Shown in pieces: positions 1 to 12,694 of a stretch of 64,000 nucleotides of DNA; within the stretch, counting starts at the first letter, position 1; each line of letters opens with the position of its first letter. The DNA is taken from NCBI GenBank assembly GCA_013399115.1, contig VXAA01004051.1:228023-292022 (forward strand), given 5' to 3'. The stretch is from Anseranas semipalmata (Eukaryota; Chordata; Aves; Anseriformes; Anseranatidae). The notes under the pieces were generated by a model, which did not search any database, was not told the DNA's origin, and saw only the letters and a list, made by a program, of their open reading frames with translations. The translations under genes were made by a program, and so were the position numbers.

Positions 1-3000
1 GCAGAGAGAGAAATGCTGAGATAGTCTAATGGAGTGTACAACTGCCTAATCTACTTGCATGTTTTGTTTTGTTCATTTAATTCTTGAAAAGGATGGCAAA
101 TCCACCAGAAGTGAAACAAAACCCCAGGGGTCTTTGTCTGTGGATTAAGCATTTTCAAGAATGAATAAGAATAAATGTTTCCTATTTTCATTATTTTCTG
201 TACCTTAGGATAAAGCAACTTAGGTTATGTGCTGATACTCCCTAGTTTTCTTATTTGGACTTCATGATTTTAGAGAACTTGTTTTGCAGAACTGTGCATC
301 CCAGGGAAGGAAATTAAGGTCAGAGATGAGAGAGATCCACCTAAGGGCCTGAAATACTTTTAGTTTCTCAAAGACCATCCCATGTGGGAATGATACATTT
401 AAAAATGGGTGGAACCACTAAGCCTGGAGTTGTATCAAGTTATTCATGAAAAATCTCTGAGATCTTTGTGTGGACCAAGATATTTGGGTGGTACTTTCTC
501 ACTCTTTCTTGAGAAAAGGCACTGTGGCCTCACAAAGTGAAAACTAGCCCTGCTTTTCTCTGGCTTTAAAAATAACTCTGTATCTTGAAAAGCTGTCTCA
601 GCAGTAGTGAAGGAATGAAAAAAAATATATTATATCCCCATGGTTTCATACAGTGCAGCTGTGCTAACAGAGTGCATTAAGACTGAGACCAAAGGAAAGG
701 CATGAAATAGTCCATGAAATCATCAGTGAATCTAATGGTAAAGCTTCATGCAGTGAAGAGATCTATTGCCCAGGTATCCTATTGCAAATACTGGGGGTGG
801 GATGGTGTCTTTTTTTAAGACAAAAAATCCAGAACAGGAATAAATTCAGGCCCATTGTAAATGTATTAATAAAAATTTTAATGAAGACGATGGAAAGGTT
901 ATCATCTGATAGGAAGTCTACCTTGCTTTGAATTAAAATATATTTACATATTCTTGCAATGTATTTGGATTAAACATGCATATATTGTTGCATTAAAAGT
1001 TTTATTTTTATTTCTAGTTAAATGTCTGTAGGATGATGATCAGATTTGGAAACAACCAGGTCTCTAGGTTTTATTAAGTCAATTTCAAAAAACAAATCAT
1101 TTTTATATGTCTAAAACTTGATGACTGGCTTTTTGTTATTGTCACTGTATCTGATTTTTTAGACCTTTTTATTTTCCCATACTGTGTGTGATTATGTTTT
1201 CATTTATTAGGAAGAGATGTTGAGCCTACAGATGTTTTTACCAGGGATATTTCACCCCTCTGATTCCCAATATTCTCAAGTGTCAGTGCTTCAAGATATC
1301 TTAAAACATATAGAAACAAGCATACATCAACATGTAATCTTCAACAGTCTTTCTTAGGTCTTGGGATAATTATTAGTAGTACAGGAATAATAGAACAAAT
1401 ATTGACTAAATGTAATATACAGTTGCCACAATGGATATATTCCCTGTGCATCAACTCTAAAGAACAAGCGGTTAGTTTATAACCCTCTTTGGGTTACAAC
1501 ATTTTAACATTTCTTCAATGTTTATTTATTCTCTTCCCAAAGAATGTTCTGAAATATCGAGTTTACAACCTGTGGCTCATGTGATGGCAGTGGAAACAAC
1601 TAAGCCAGAAGCTTTCAAAGCCACTATTGGGATTTTGATGCCCAAACTCATTAATTTTAATAAGAAGAGAGCTGCCAGTCCTATTAAGTGGTTTCTAAAA
1701 TCTCAACTCATAAAAACACCTCTCCACTGATTCCAGTTTACTAGGAGTTCAGAGCAAGATAAACATGTGTAACAAAATAGTAGGTGTTAAAAGGTGGAAA
1801 GTATGTGTTCAGATGTCTCTAAAAGCATTCAAGGAACCAAGTGGTGGCCCCAGGCTTTTACTGGCAGATGGGGTCTGATGTGGGGGCTGTTCGTGCCTTC
1901 AGCATCTTGGGGAATTACTGATGCAATCTGGCTGCCGACTGATCAGAGCATGAGGCATGGTTTTGTTGAGAAGAACAAAGTCAGTGGAAACAGAAATCTC
2001 AGCAGCAGCTCAGTTTCAGCTGTGATGTTCACACTGCTTGTCAACTTTGGGTTCTTGCATCTGCTCCATGCTCTTACCTTCTTAACGTGTTTCTGCCCAC
2101 CATAGCCTTGTAGCCAGGGTAGTGGCTCTTCACCTTGATGTGCATGTGGATGGATGGCTTGCAGGAAGACCTGAGTGAATTAACACAACACAGAAGAGCA
2201 GAGGTATCCAGGATAGTACCAGCGCCATCTGTCTTTGGGCAGTAGTGACCAACCTGTATTCCCGTTGCTTTGGTATAAGTGCAGGAGGTGATAAGGACAG
2301 GGATTTCTGCTGCCCATTGCAACCTTCTTCCGTTGCAGTTACTCACATGCTGTTTGTATACGGTTGGTCCAGGCCCTTCCTACCTGCCTAAACCATCCTG
2401 TCCAAGTTTGCACTGTGTTATCTTCCAAGCCACTAAATGGCTGCATTTGCATTTTGATACTTCACTGATCCACCATCATGCTTGGATAAAAATTAAGTTT
2501 GTCTGCTGTGACCTGAAGGACCCATCCATTGCAAATCTATAAGAGCCTTTCCTTTTACTTAACTCTGGAGGTGGCATTGCTTCAGTCGTAAGCGCAGTGA
2601 TTGAGATCTGTATCCCTCAGTCTAAGAAATCATGAAAGCTTAGGAGAGCTCCAAGATATCTCAAAGAAAGTTGCTGCACTGAAGAAAACTCATCCTCAAC
2701 ATGAATCATGGAAGAAAGTCTTTCTGGGAAAAAATATCTAGAACCAGTGGATTTCTCTGTGAGGTAAAATAGAGCATGGAATGAGTATGGGTGAGTTCAA
2801 AAATGACTCACTGTGAGTCTGAATGCTTAGAAAAACAGGAAAATATGGGATTTTCTTGTGTCTTTTATTAATGAAAGCAACCCTGGAGAATTTTAGAATT
2901 AATGTAAGCAAGTGTCTTTCTTTTCTGTATCTGTCATATGATCTCTGAAAAAAATCATTAATGTTGGCTACGAGTGACAAAGTTACTGTAGTGTTTGCCA

Positions 3001-3779
3001 GTGAGTCTCATAGTAGCGACAATTAATACTCAGTAGCTATTGGAAGGACTTTTAGGTGAAATATGATGCAGTGGAAATAGATATGGCCATCCTGAATGCT
3101 ATTGTAATGGACTTCAAAAATATCCAGAACAAAAAAGCTGCCATTACTAGTAGTAGATGTGACTTTTTTGGAAGAGAACAAAATGTTCCATAAATGAAAC
3201 ATGTGGTTTCACTTACAGCACATTTTGTACATTGTCACCAATGAAGTTTAGGATTTCTTATTACTTTTTCGTTAAAATGTCTTACTGGTTTCACTCAGGA
3301 GGCAAAACTTTTCACGTGGCTTTAATTGTTTCTGTCATAAAAGTCATAGCATCCATGTAATAGAAATAGTTTCACAGACCACAGCTTCATATTGCCTATT
3401 ATTTTGCTTCTTTTTTCTCTACCTACAACTCATTGGGCCATCCCAGAGACAGAAAAAGTTCCTCTCTTGCAATTAAGACCAAACAGGAACTTCTACTGAA
3501 GTTAGAAAAAAAATCACTTTGTGTCAGTACTGCTTTATTAGATTTTTGTTTCAGATATCTTAGCTCACAAATGTAAGTTGACATGGCTGCATATCAAAGA
3601 AGAGAGTTTATATTGACTTTTTTCTAAAATTAGTGAAACTCTAGAAGATGAAATCAGTAGAAGGCCTTTTGCTGCACAGTTCCAGAGGTGGTAGTATTTC
3701 AAACAGGAGAAGTGAAGAGCTCTGGCAGTAATGTTTTGTGGTGGTCCCGGAGAGGTCATTTACCCCCTTTTTTACCTCA

Positions 3780-3880
3780 CTTCTCCATTCTACAAAAGCT
3801 GCTAGAGTTTGGGTCTCACAAATCCCATCCCAGCAGCCTAGCCATTAGACCATGCTTCTGTCGTAAGTCTGGGCTTCCCC
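3780..3880 (+). repeat. Degraded MIR/tRNA-SINE-like fragment
   Basis: The text around 3800-3875 follows the end pattern of old core-SINEs: a segment reading like 'gggtctcacaaatcccatcc', then 'cctagccattagaccatgct'. This resembles the family phrase in which 'ccaggtctcc' is followed by 'ctaaccactaggccat'. The match is by eye and weak, and a RepeatMasker run would settle it. It lies inside a TRABD2B intron. Confidence 0.35.
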
Positions 3881-3964
3881 ATCACCAGTCCTAACTCAGA
3901 TCAACAAATATAGTTACAGTTGCATCAAAACAATGATTTGTTTTCCACAGATAATATCCAAAAT

Positions 3965-3996
3965 TAAAAAAAAAAAAAAGGAAAAAAAAAAAAAGA
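3965..3996. repeat. A-rich simple repeat
   Basis: Two runs of A separated by GG, ending in a short GA-rich stretch. It lies in the intron about 400 bases before the penultimate TRABD2B exon. I see no SINE body attached on its 5' side. Confidence 0.9.
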
Positions 3997-4412
3997 AGGG
4001 AACTAGTGTTATTTCATTAATTTAAGTTTTACTTCTGTTAAGGTATTCGTTAGTTGACAATCTTTTCCTCAGTGAATGTCCCAGTTTTGCCATTTAGCCT
4101 TCAGACCACGGCAGGAGGTGATGGTAACCCATACCAGAGGCTTTAAAGCCACTAACTATTATGTTAAAATGCAAGAAAAAAACAATAGCTTATTATCTGC
4201 CTTTTGACCCTTTTTCAGTTTGGTGTTTACTTGATAGTTTTCTAGGAAATACACTGCTGTGTTTAGCCACTGCTTCAGAGCAAAAGCCTCTCTCCGTGTA
4301 CACCTTCTTAGCAGCTAGCAGCACCCACCAAGTAGCATAGTCCTCTGTTTTTGCCTTTTCTTAGCACTGTCCCTCACTCATTCATCAGGTGTTTAAATGT
4401 TGTGTTTTGCAG

Positions 4413-4682
4413 TTCAAGGACAACAAAGACAAGCCCAGCCCTAGAAGGGTCCTCAGCAACAGCCCTGCCTGCTCTCCAGCTTTCTGAGCAGGTCCCACTG
4501 ACGTCTCCTTCCCTGAAGCCCCTGCAGATGGACGAAGAAGACAGCCTGTCTCCTCACCTCCTGTTGCCAGACAGTATCAGCCAGCTGGAAGAGTTTGGCA
4601 GGCAGAAGAAATGGCACAAGAAGCAGCACAAACATCATCGCCAGAGGCAATTCAATGACCTCTGGGTTCGGATAGAAGACAG
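4413..4682 (+). CDS. TRABD2B: TRABD2B (TIKI2) penultimate coding exon
   Basis: This exon encodes the juxtamembrane linker of TIKI2, a type I membrane metalloprotease that trims the N-terminus of Wnt proteins at the cell surface. The 270-nt exon follows a TTTTGCAG acceptor and ends at AG|GTGAGT. Its first base completes a split codon, 89 codons follow, and two bases (AG) are left for the next exon. Read-through of the donor gives a stop at 4684. The first half is Ser/Thr/Pro-rich and low in complexity. An acidic MDEEDSLSP patch comes next, then [16 protein letters not shown], a very basic [15 protein letters not shown] cluster, and [10 protein letters not shown]. From memory, [15 protein letters not shown] and [12 protein letters not shown] are shared with human TRABD2B. 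TRABD2A has only a DLWVRLE-like match and lacks the LLLPDS segment, so I prefer TRABD2B. The catalytic domain is not in the window. Confidence 0.9.
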
Positions 4683-7600
4683 GTGAGTCATAATTTTTAT
4701 GGCTCTTGTCCTCATCCTGCTCTCTCCTAAATAGTTGCCCTTTACTGATCCTAGCCTTTGTTGATTAGACCATAAGAAGGGTAGGAGAAAGGTTAAATGG
4801 GAGAGATGGAGAGTGAGGAGTTGTTTTTGGAGTGTAATGAAGAACTTGGAGGAAGGCTCACAGGAACATTTAATCTAAAAGTCAAGAGAAAGAAAGCTAA
4901 TACCTAGAATATTTAAAACATACAGAAACAAACAGTTACCAGAGTAAAAACAGGAAAAAATGACAAGGGAAAATATTCTGTTTGCCCTCCTTCCAATAAT
5001 TATTTTCCAATCTTTACTGTCAGTTTTCAGCCAAAAAAACAAGCCATTTTCCAACCATTCAGACTTCTCCTGGGAGTTTTCAAGATTCTGACATATCTGA
5101 CTTTCAGTCTTCTGTGTTCTGGGACTGAAATGTTTTAACACCTCAGATTGCCTTGAAAACAACAAACTAGGAACTGGCTGCTCACCTGTACATATTGTTA
5201 TTGTCTCTCTATTGGTGTTATTCCCATTTTCATAGCACCTAAATGCCTTGCAATCCAAATGAGTCAGAGTCTCTTGAAGGCTTCTCCCTTTACTAACGAA
5301 AAAACTCTCTACATATTTGCGTTCTTTTTATTTTTTTAATTATTTTTATTCATTCTTTTTAAAGGAGCAGTTGCCTCATTTTCTGTTGTAGTTTATTGTA
5401 TTCTCTTCCTGGGATGAGTGATTTAAGGGTTGTTATTACTGTGATCTATACAAATCTTACTGTAGTAAGGGTATTTCTGATGTTAATACCAGCCTTGGTA
5501 AGAAGGATCAGATCAGTTTTGTTCTCAAAGTGCATTCAGTGTTGGATCCTCTCCATGGAGGGCATTTAAGTATGAGCTAAAAAGCATTTGGTCCTACATA
5601 GTTCATTGCCTCAAAGACAAGGGACTTCTCTATCTGTCTTCTACCTGGGGGATGCCAACTCGTGGTGTCCCATGATGTCCCAGCATTTCACATGGATGTC
5701 TGGTCCAGCTCGCCATATGAGTAATACAAGTGAGGTGCTTAAACAGTCAGATCTTGTGGGAGTCTGGCAGTTAGCCACATTCCTCCTGCCCTCATCTTAT
5801 CTATCCGGAAAGGATATTGGATATTGGGCCTGATACGGCTATGGAAATGTGCAGCTGGGGGCTTAAAGCAGTGGTGCTTGCATAGCTTTGGCAGACTTCT
5901 GTGCCTTTTGTTGTTTTTACTTCAGCAAGAAATATTCCTAGGAAAAGTCTTTAAAAGGGTAGCTCTCCAGGTTAGAGTTAAATTATTCGCTCCGTGCTCA
6001 TGAGAGATTTCATCTGAATGAAAACCTTTTATCCCTTTACTTCCATTTCATAAGGATGGAGATTGGGATGAGGAAACATAAGTTTCCGCTCCCACCACGC
6101 TGGTGATGAACCAGACTCTGTGTGTAGCCTGCTTGCTGAAAGATCCCAGGGAGATATTAGTGGGAGATCACAGCCCTAGAAATGAGGAAAGGCTGGAAGA
6201 AGGGAAGTCTGCCTTGGTGCTTTCAGATGGTTTTAGTGCTTCTGCAGTTCTGGAGTAACTTCTGGTGTTTTCCTGGAAACAAAACAAAAACTAGAAACTG
6301 TTCAGCTAAATCAGAGACTCACAAACAGCTCTGGTTTCCCCATAAATTGGATGGGGTCTCAACTGTCATAAACCAGCTGCTGCATATTGTGTTTTTGGCA
6401 GTTCTGTTTTCATCAGTATTAATTGCAAGCTGGACCTTGCACAAGGCAATAAACAGTGTGTTCTTTCTAACTGGTTCCTTTCTGATTGGCAAGAAAAGAG
6501 CAGAAATTTTTGCCTGTCACCAGACTTTGTAGCATGATCGTTCTTGGGAAGAAACAGGTAGGAAGACTAATAATATGGGCGAAGGAGTGTTACCTGTGCA
6601 GGCGAGAAGTATTGTGTGGCCACAATAAAGTTCACCAGCACCCAGCAGAGAGACTGTTAGCACTTATTTTTGGAGAATAACTGATATACTGGAAGTTCAT
6701 ACTCTGGCCTGTCCCACATATCCATTACACATTTGCATATACTTAAATTGGAGCCCCCCTGTTTCTATATGGAAAGTCACTCTGTGTGGACTGAGCTCTG
6801 TGCATATAGTATTATCCTGAGCTATGGCGCAGTCTTTCCAAATGGTTTTTCTTCCACTTTGAGTTTCCTAACTCACCTATTGTTACCTGAAACTTGACTT
6901 TGAGACAAAGTAGAGGGATTTAGGTCATTGTTATGTTTCTTGGGTAAAAGCTGTATAAAATTCATTGTTTCCATGCAAGGTCTTCAGAATTCAGCTGGTT
7001 GAGCCACCTTTCAACCTGAAAAGTCAAAGAGAAATATACAGGTGGAGGGCAAATCCACATGAATTTAAACCAGATTATTGATTCTTGTATGAACCTTATT
7101 GCACTGTAAAATGACTGTGGTTCATAGAGCTCTTTTCCAAAGCTTTATTGACCGTGGATTAGAGGATTTTATGAGCCATGAATTGCAGGGCTTTTATGGA
7201 CTATGGATTTCTAGGCTATCTCATACACTCCTATGGAAATCTTAAGGTGTTTTTTTAAGCTACCAACACAGAAACAAAAGAAATGAACACAGGAGAACAA
7301 TCTTAAAGGAACATCAAAGGTCTGACTCCAGCCTCTAAAAGCCAGGAAATCCATAATTAATGGTTCCACTAAGACTTCAGCTCACATACTCTTTCTGGTC
7401 TGATCCGAGGTTATAGCTACAATCTGAAATGGCCTCATGAAAAATGAGTCATCATTTAATGTGACACATCATTATTAGTATTTACTTGCAGTTATACCTT
7501 GGAGATTGTCCTTTCCTTTATGTTCTGTCTTAACAGCTGAAGCATTTGAGTTGGTACCCCTGAATGGACAGTGTTTAGATTTGTGTGTTTGAAGGTTAGT

Positions 7601-10600
7601 ACTGCTGTGGAGGATGAGAAAACTTCTGCTCTGTCTTCTCCCTGTCTCTGACAGAACTGAGATTTGCTGATCTCCTGGGTAATAGGCTACACTGAACAGT
7701 TCAGTGAAGGCTATTAAAAAAGTAAAAAACACTGATGAAATGTGTGGTTTCCTCTCCCATCTGCCTCCTTCCCTCCAAATCTAAACAAGATGAAAAAGTC
7801 CTGTCTGGCTACAATTCGTGTTTGAAATTGTTTGTCAAGAATCAAATGAAATGGAGATTTCAAGTAGCAGGATATTTTTTTTAACTTCCTGATTTTGCAG
7901 AAAGGCACAGATCTGAAGTCTGTCTTTGGGAGGAATTTGAACATAGACAATATTAAAACCCTAGCTAGCTCTCGTAGCCAAAAGCCAGTTGGGGCAGCAA
8001 GGAGGGGAGGCAAAACCCTTGCGCTGGAAGGCTGTAGTCTGGCACACAGAGTATGTTATTGTTCCTGTTGACACTGTGTTAGCTAAGCTTCCTCTTGTAA
8101 TATATAATTAATTACAGATCATTCACTGGCTTTTCACGAAGAGCTGCTAAGTAAACTGAAAGAATAGAGAAATGCCTGTGAAGTTTCAGAGTAGTGAGCA
8201 AAGGCCAAATCAGTGTTGCACCTTTGTTCTAGCTCAGGCAAACAATTTAAGGTTACAGACAAGCGGCCCAAAACAATAAAGAACCTCTCCCAAGAGGAGT
8301 GAGAGCATTACAGCTCCCATGGCCCTCAGCAGGCCGGAGGAGAGCTCCCTGGGAAAAGGGAGGGAGGAGAGTTAGTAGCTGGGAGGGTGTTTCAGGAGGT
8401 GTGAGGTTTGTAAGGGGCAATGGCGGCGGGAGGATGTGAAAGAGAGAAATACCGTGGTGAGAAGAAAGAGTTAGAGAGGACGTCATGGGCAAATGAGAGG
8501 TTCACTCCCACTGCCGAGGCAGAGATCTGGGCGAAGACAACACTGGGGAAGACACTGAGAACACACAGATGCTTCACTTGTATAGAAAAGGAATTCAAGG
8601 AAAAGAATTGTGATCAGACGAGAGGAAAAGAGATTCCTGTCCCAGATGTAAGCTTAGCCCTGCAAAACCTGCCGTTAATGGGAAATGAAATGAATTCCCC
8701 CTGTAATTAGAAATGGCATTTCTCTGATAGCCCAGTGCTGACTATTCAACCCCAGATGAATGCAATAACATCGCAAATATCGATTTCTTTTAGAAGCAAC
8801 AGTTATTTTAGGAAAAAAAACATATATACCAGTGATGGATGAAGGGAGACAATGTGTAATAAACTGCACTAAGTATGCCTGTATAGAGTGAACCTTATCA
8901 GTTTGGATGGAATTTAAGCACTTAGCCTGTTATCCTTTCTTTCAAGACAATGCAGTGATGGAAAACAGAACTCTGTCAACTCAGACAAACTTTTAATTTC
9001 ACTTAACTGCATCTGAAAGGTAAATTTCAGTAAATGAATCCAAATTGCTTCCTTTTCACAACACACGGTGCTGAAATACAGTACTTAACTTCATTAAAGA
9101 AAAGGCTGCTTTTCTTTAGAGGAGACCTAGACACTTTTGAAGTCTAACAGGTAAATTGTGGTCAGATGATTTCCCTCCATATGGTAGCTTTGAGATAGAA
9201 ATTTCCATCACTGGGGCCTTGTTTGTTTAAATTACCCTGTCCTTCTCTCTGGTAAGGATACTGCTCGGAGACTGCATGCCCACTGATGCACGCAGGGAGG
9301 GGGATCGCTCCCTCCTCCAGCCTGTCTCCATGCAGCCAGGAAGCCATTGCCACCATTGCATCTGCCCTGTGTTCAGCCTAACCTTAGCTAAAGGCCAGGG
9401 ATTAGGAAGTAGCTTCAGGAGCTTTCCAACCTCTTATAGCGTGCCTGTCTCCCAGAGGGACTGTTCCAGCAGCCAGGAACAGCGGGAGCATGGGTGTGTT
9501 GAAGTCACACCTTCCTCCCCTTGTCACACTTCATTGCTGTTTGGGGCTTAACTATGGTGTGTGGCCCCTTGGCCTTCCTCCGGCACTTCTGTCTACCATT
9601 TCCTTCGCTGTTCTTCTGCAGGATTTCCTTCTCAGGAAACTTTCATGATCACAATCCCTATCAGTAACTGCCTTCAGCCTCCAGGGCATGGCATAGAAAT
9701 ATCTACTCATCAGAAAAATCTCATGGGTTGACAGCTTGGATACAAGACACTTCTGTCATGCTGAGTGGTCTCAAAACACCTCCTGGGGAAATTCTCCATC
9801 CCAGTTCCTATGCAGATGGCAGCTTTGTATCTCAAACTGGCCTAAAATCTGCTCCTAGTCTGGCCAGTTTTCAGTGAACTCTGTTGGATATACAAGAGCC
9901 AGAAGAAGACATTTTGGCCGCTGAAGCAGTCTGTCAGTTGGTCCTTCTCTCTCCCCCCATTGCATGCCTCTCTTGAACATATAATAATGCTTCTGTGAAA
10001 GGGTCCTCAGCTCGTCCTGAGCAGAGAGCAGAGCATGAGGTATGCTTCATTTTCCCCTCCTTAGTCTCTTACTGTTTCCATTTAATGCCCCTCTAAGATG
10101 GGCAGATGACTTGTTGCCTCCTTTAAATAAGCACTGATGTTGGCACCTCTCATCCTGCCCTTCACCCAGCCCTAGGTACCCAAGCCCTCCCGTGGAAGTA
10201 AAATAACAGCACAGTATAACTCGGTGCTGTATAAATAAGAGGCAAATATCCTGACTGTAACATACGATACGGTGATGACATATCCTTTGTCCCTAGATGT
10301 TTTTTGTTGAGGCTTCTTGGATTATCAGGTTGGTCAGAGTGCACAGAACATATTAATTAAAGCTGTGAAGCCTGCACTCAGCACAGAATTCTCCTGTGCA
10401 TCGCAATAACGGATGGGAAATCTTGACATTTGTGTCCGAAACTCTGGCATCTCCATGCTAATAGACCCTCCCTGTCAGCTGGCCATGAGTGATAACTTCT
10501 TTCCCCTTGTAAAGTCGAAGAATTACTTTGTTATTCTCCAGATGGGGCTGAAAAGATGTGCATGCACACTTTTCACCTGCTAGACACACAAAAAGATCTG

Positions 10601-11213
10601 TGTGTTTTACTTTGTTCTGTTGATTTTACATAGTCGAATGATGCTGATGTTTGCATATTTATTTTCACTATTGTTTGTCTCATCACCAGTATGAATGATT
10701 AGTGTGAAGCAGTATTTATGCCCAGTTTTAATGAAAGCTAAAAATATGTGAAAATAAAATCATTAGAGATAAAGAACGCTGAAGTCTCTTGGAAATAGAG
10801 ATATGATTGGGATATAGATTTCAGTTTTCTTTCATGAAACTAAATTCTTTATTGGTAATGTGTTAGGTATTTTATTTTCATGAAGTTTAAATCCATCACG
10901 AATATTAAATCCATATTTTTGAAGGCGAGCAACTAACAAAATTGGAGCACATAAAAGCTAAGATTTTTGAACAGTGAGGTATTTTTCAGTACTGGGTATC
11001 CAAGAACACTTTCGTCTCCTTCCTCCTCAATGATGATTAAGATTGAAAATACAATACAAGATGTTTTATGGAACCTATTAAGAGATTTCTCTTCCTTTCT
11101 TGTTCTCTACTTTTCATTTGTATGTGTTGAATAAAGTTAGTCCATATTACATGTTTATATGTGCCCCATTTTTGTGTATTTCTGGCTTTGGCTAAAGATA
11201 GCCCTGCCATAGC

Positions 11214-11238
11214 AAGCCTTTTTAAGCCTTTTTAAGCC
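11214..11238. repeat. Short tandem repeat, 10-bp unit
   Basis: Two and a half copies of AAGCCTTTTT stand head to tail in the last TRABD2B intron. This is an ordinary minisatellite-scale duplication. Confidence 0.85.
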
Positions 11239-11599
11239 ACTGCATCTGCCTGATGCAGCACAAATAAAATGTTTGCTTAGGATTCATTTTCAAAAATGAG
11301 CAGCTGCTGAGTTACGATAATCTCTTCACTAGCACTTTTTCAGTGATGCACATCCCCACTTGTTCCACTGTTTCTGTTTCAGCCATCGCAGTCTCATTTC
11401 CTTACCCACTGCCAGGACTCCTCTTAATCTTGAACAGCTTGTTCACTTTTCAGTCCTGTGATTCTCCATTTTCTGCTTCAATTTTCTTGTTCTCCCATAC
11501 TTTTTCTACTTGCCCTGTTTAACATTGGCTGCATGTGATTGGCATGGACCCTGGAGACAGGTACACAGGGACCCCTTCACCATCTCCATCTATAAATGC

Positions 11600-11644
11600 A
11601 CTCCCTAAATTGCAATTCTTGATACAAAAAGAGGTTCTCCATCA
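11600..11644 (+). repeat. 45-bp direct repeat, copy 1
   Basis: This 45-bp block begins actccctaaattgcaattct and ends gaggttctccatca. It recurs without a mismatch at 12650-12694 in the same orientation. The flanks of the two copies do not resemble each other beyond a base or two. It lies in the last TRABD2B intron. It may be part of an unrecognised mobile element or a local templated duplication. Confidence 0.95.
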
Positions 11645-12649
11645 ACAAGTTTATTTTACCTACAGTTTATTTTAATGTTAATCTTAAGCTACCATGATTG
11701 AATAGGTTAGACTCTATTTAAAGACTTGAGATTCCCATCCACAACTACTCCACCATAAATATTAGGTTTCAGTATTGGAGCTATAGTACAAAATGTCCCC
11801 TGTGCAGAGGGGCAAAAAAGAAGGAGGGTGTTTATTCCACTGAAAGAGTTAACACAAAATGAGTTTGACTGTCTTCTGTGTTAATGCAAGGCTTTTTCTC
11901 CATCTATTTTTAGTCTGTTCCAGCAGTATCCCACTGTGGTCTGGTATGCAAGAGCTTTGCTGTGAGGTTTGCAAACACTTGTATTTTTGTGTTGTGAGAA
12001 CAGAGCATTTGTGTGTTAGTGGAGTGTGTGTTCCTTCAGCAACTGAAAGGGAGTGCAGACTGTGCAAGTAATCCATGCACGTGTTTATTGTTGCCTGTGA
12101 ATAACCATGTACAGCAAGTGGGCTCTGGAAGAAAGTTTGTTAGCAGATGTCGTCATGGCCCTTCCAATTTATAAATATGAGCCTTGACATTTATATTTTC
12201 CATATTCAGGGTTTTCACTGGCCAGATGTTCTGAGGATTGGCTCCTTGGAGCCTTTAATTATGACTCCTCATGGCATATTGTCTGTAGCACACACACAAA
12301 AAAAAAGAAAACTGTCTTTCTGACTCATATCAAACAGATAAGAAAGGAAAATGCAGTGGGTACCCTCAGGTAAATGGAATTCTTCTAAACCTGAAATGCA
12401 CTTTAACACAGCTCTACAAAGCTGTCCTTACTCACTCTACTGAAAAATAAGTTGTCTGGTTTAACAGGCAAAGAAAATTCAATACACAGTAGCACTTCTC
12501 CCCTGCTGTTTGGGTTGGGTGAAGAGTGTGGTTTGTGTTAAACTTGCAAGGCTGACTGCAGTTGCAGACACTGTAAGAAGTGCTGAGTGTGCTTATTCCC
12601 AGGGTGAGTTGGATTTCTTAAATGCAGAAGTGGGTAGTAAAGCACCTGT

Positions 12650-12694
12650 ACTCCCTAAATTGCAATTCTTGATACAAAAAGAGGTTCTCCATCA
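12650..12694 (+). repeat. 45-bp direct repeat, copy 2
   Basis: Second copy of the block at 11600-11644, identical over 45 bases and starting 1050 bp downstream. The next bases diverge (CAACAAG after copy 1, CAGGAAG after copy 2 when the shared CA is included). It sits inside a short open frame that has no other coding signal. Confidence 0.95.

Larger units (their letters stand above)
1..4412 (+). other. TRABD2B: TRABD2B intron (3' part of the intron before the penultimate exon)
   Basis: I see no coding exon here. The preceding TRABD2B exon should encode the end of the TIKI catalytic domain, with a phenylalanine-rich FAFGAGHF-type segment. I looked for this in the reading frames and did not find it, so that exon lies upstream of the window. 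The stretch is AT-rich and contains a near-pure A tract at 3965-3996 and a degraded MIR-like patch around 3780-3880. A pyrimidine-rich segment and TTTTGCAG close the intron at 4412. Intron status is inferred from the downstream exon. Confidence 0.6.
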
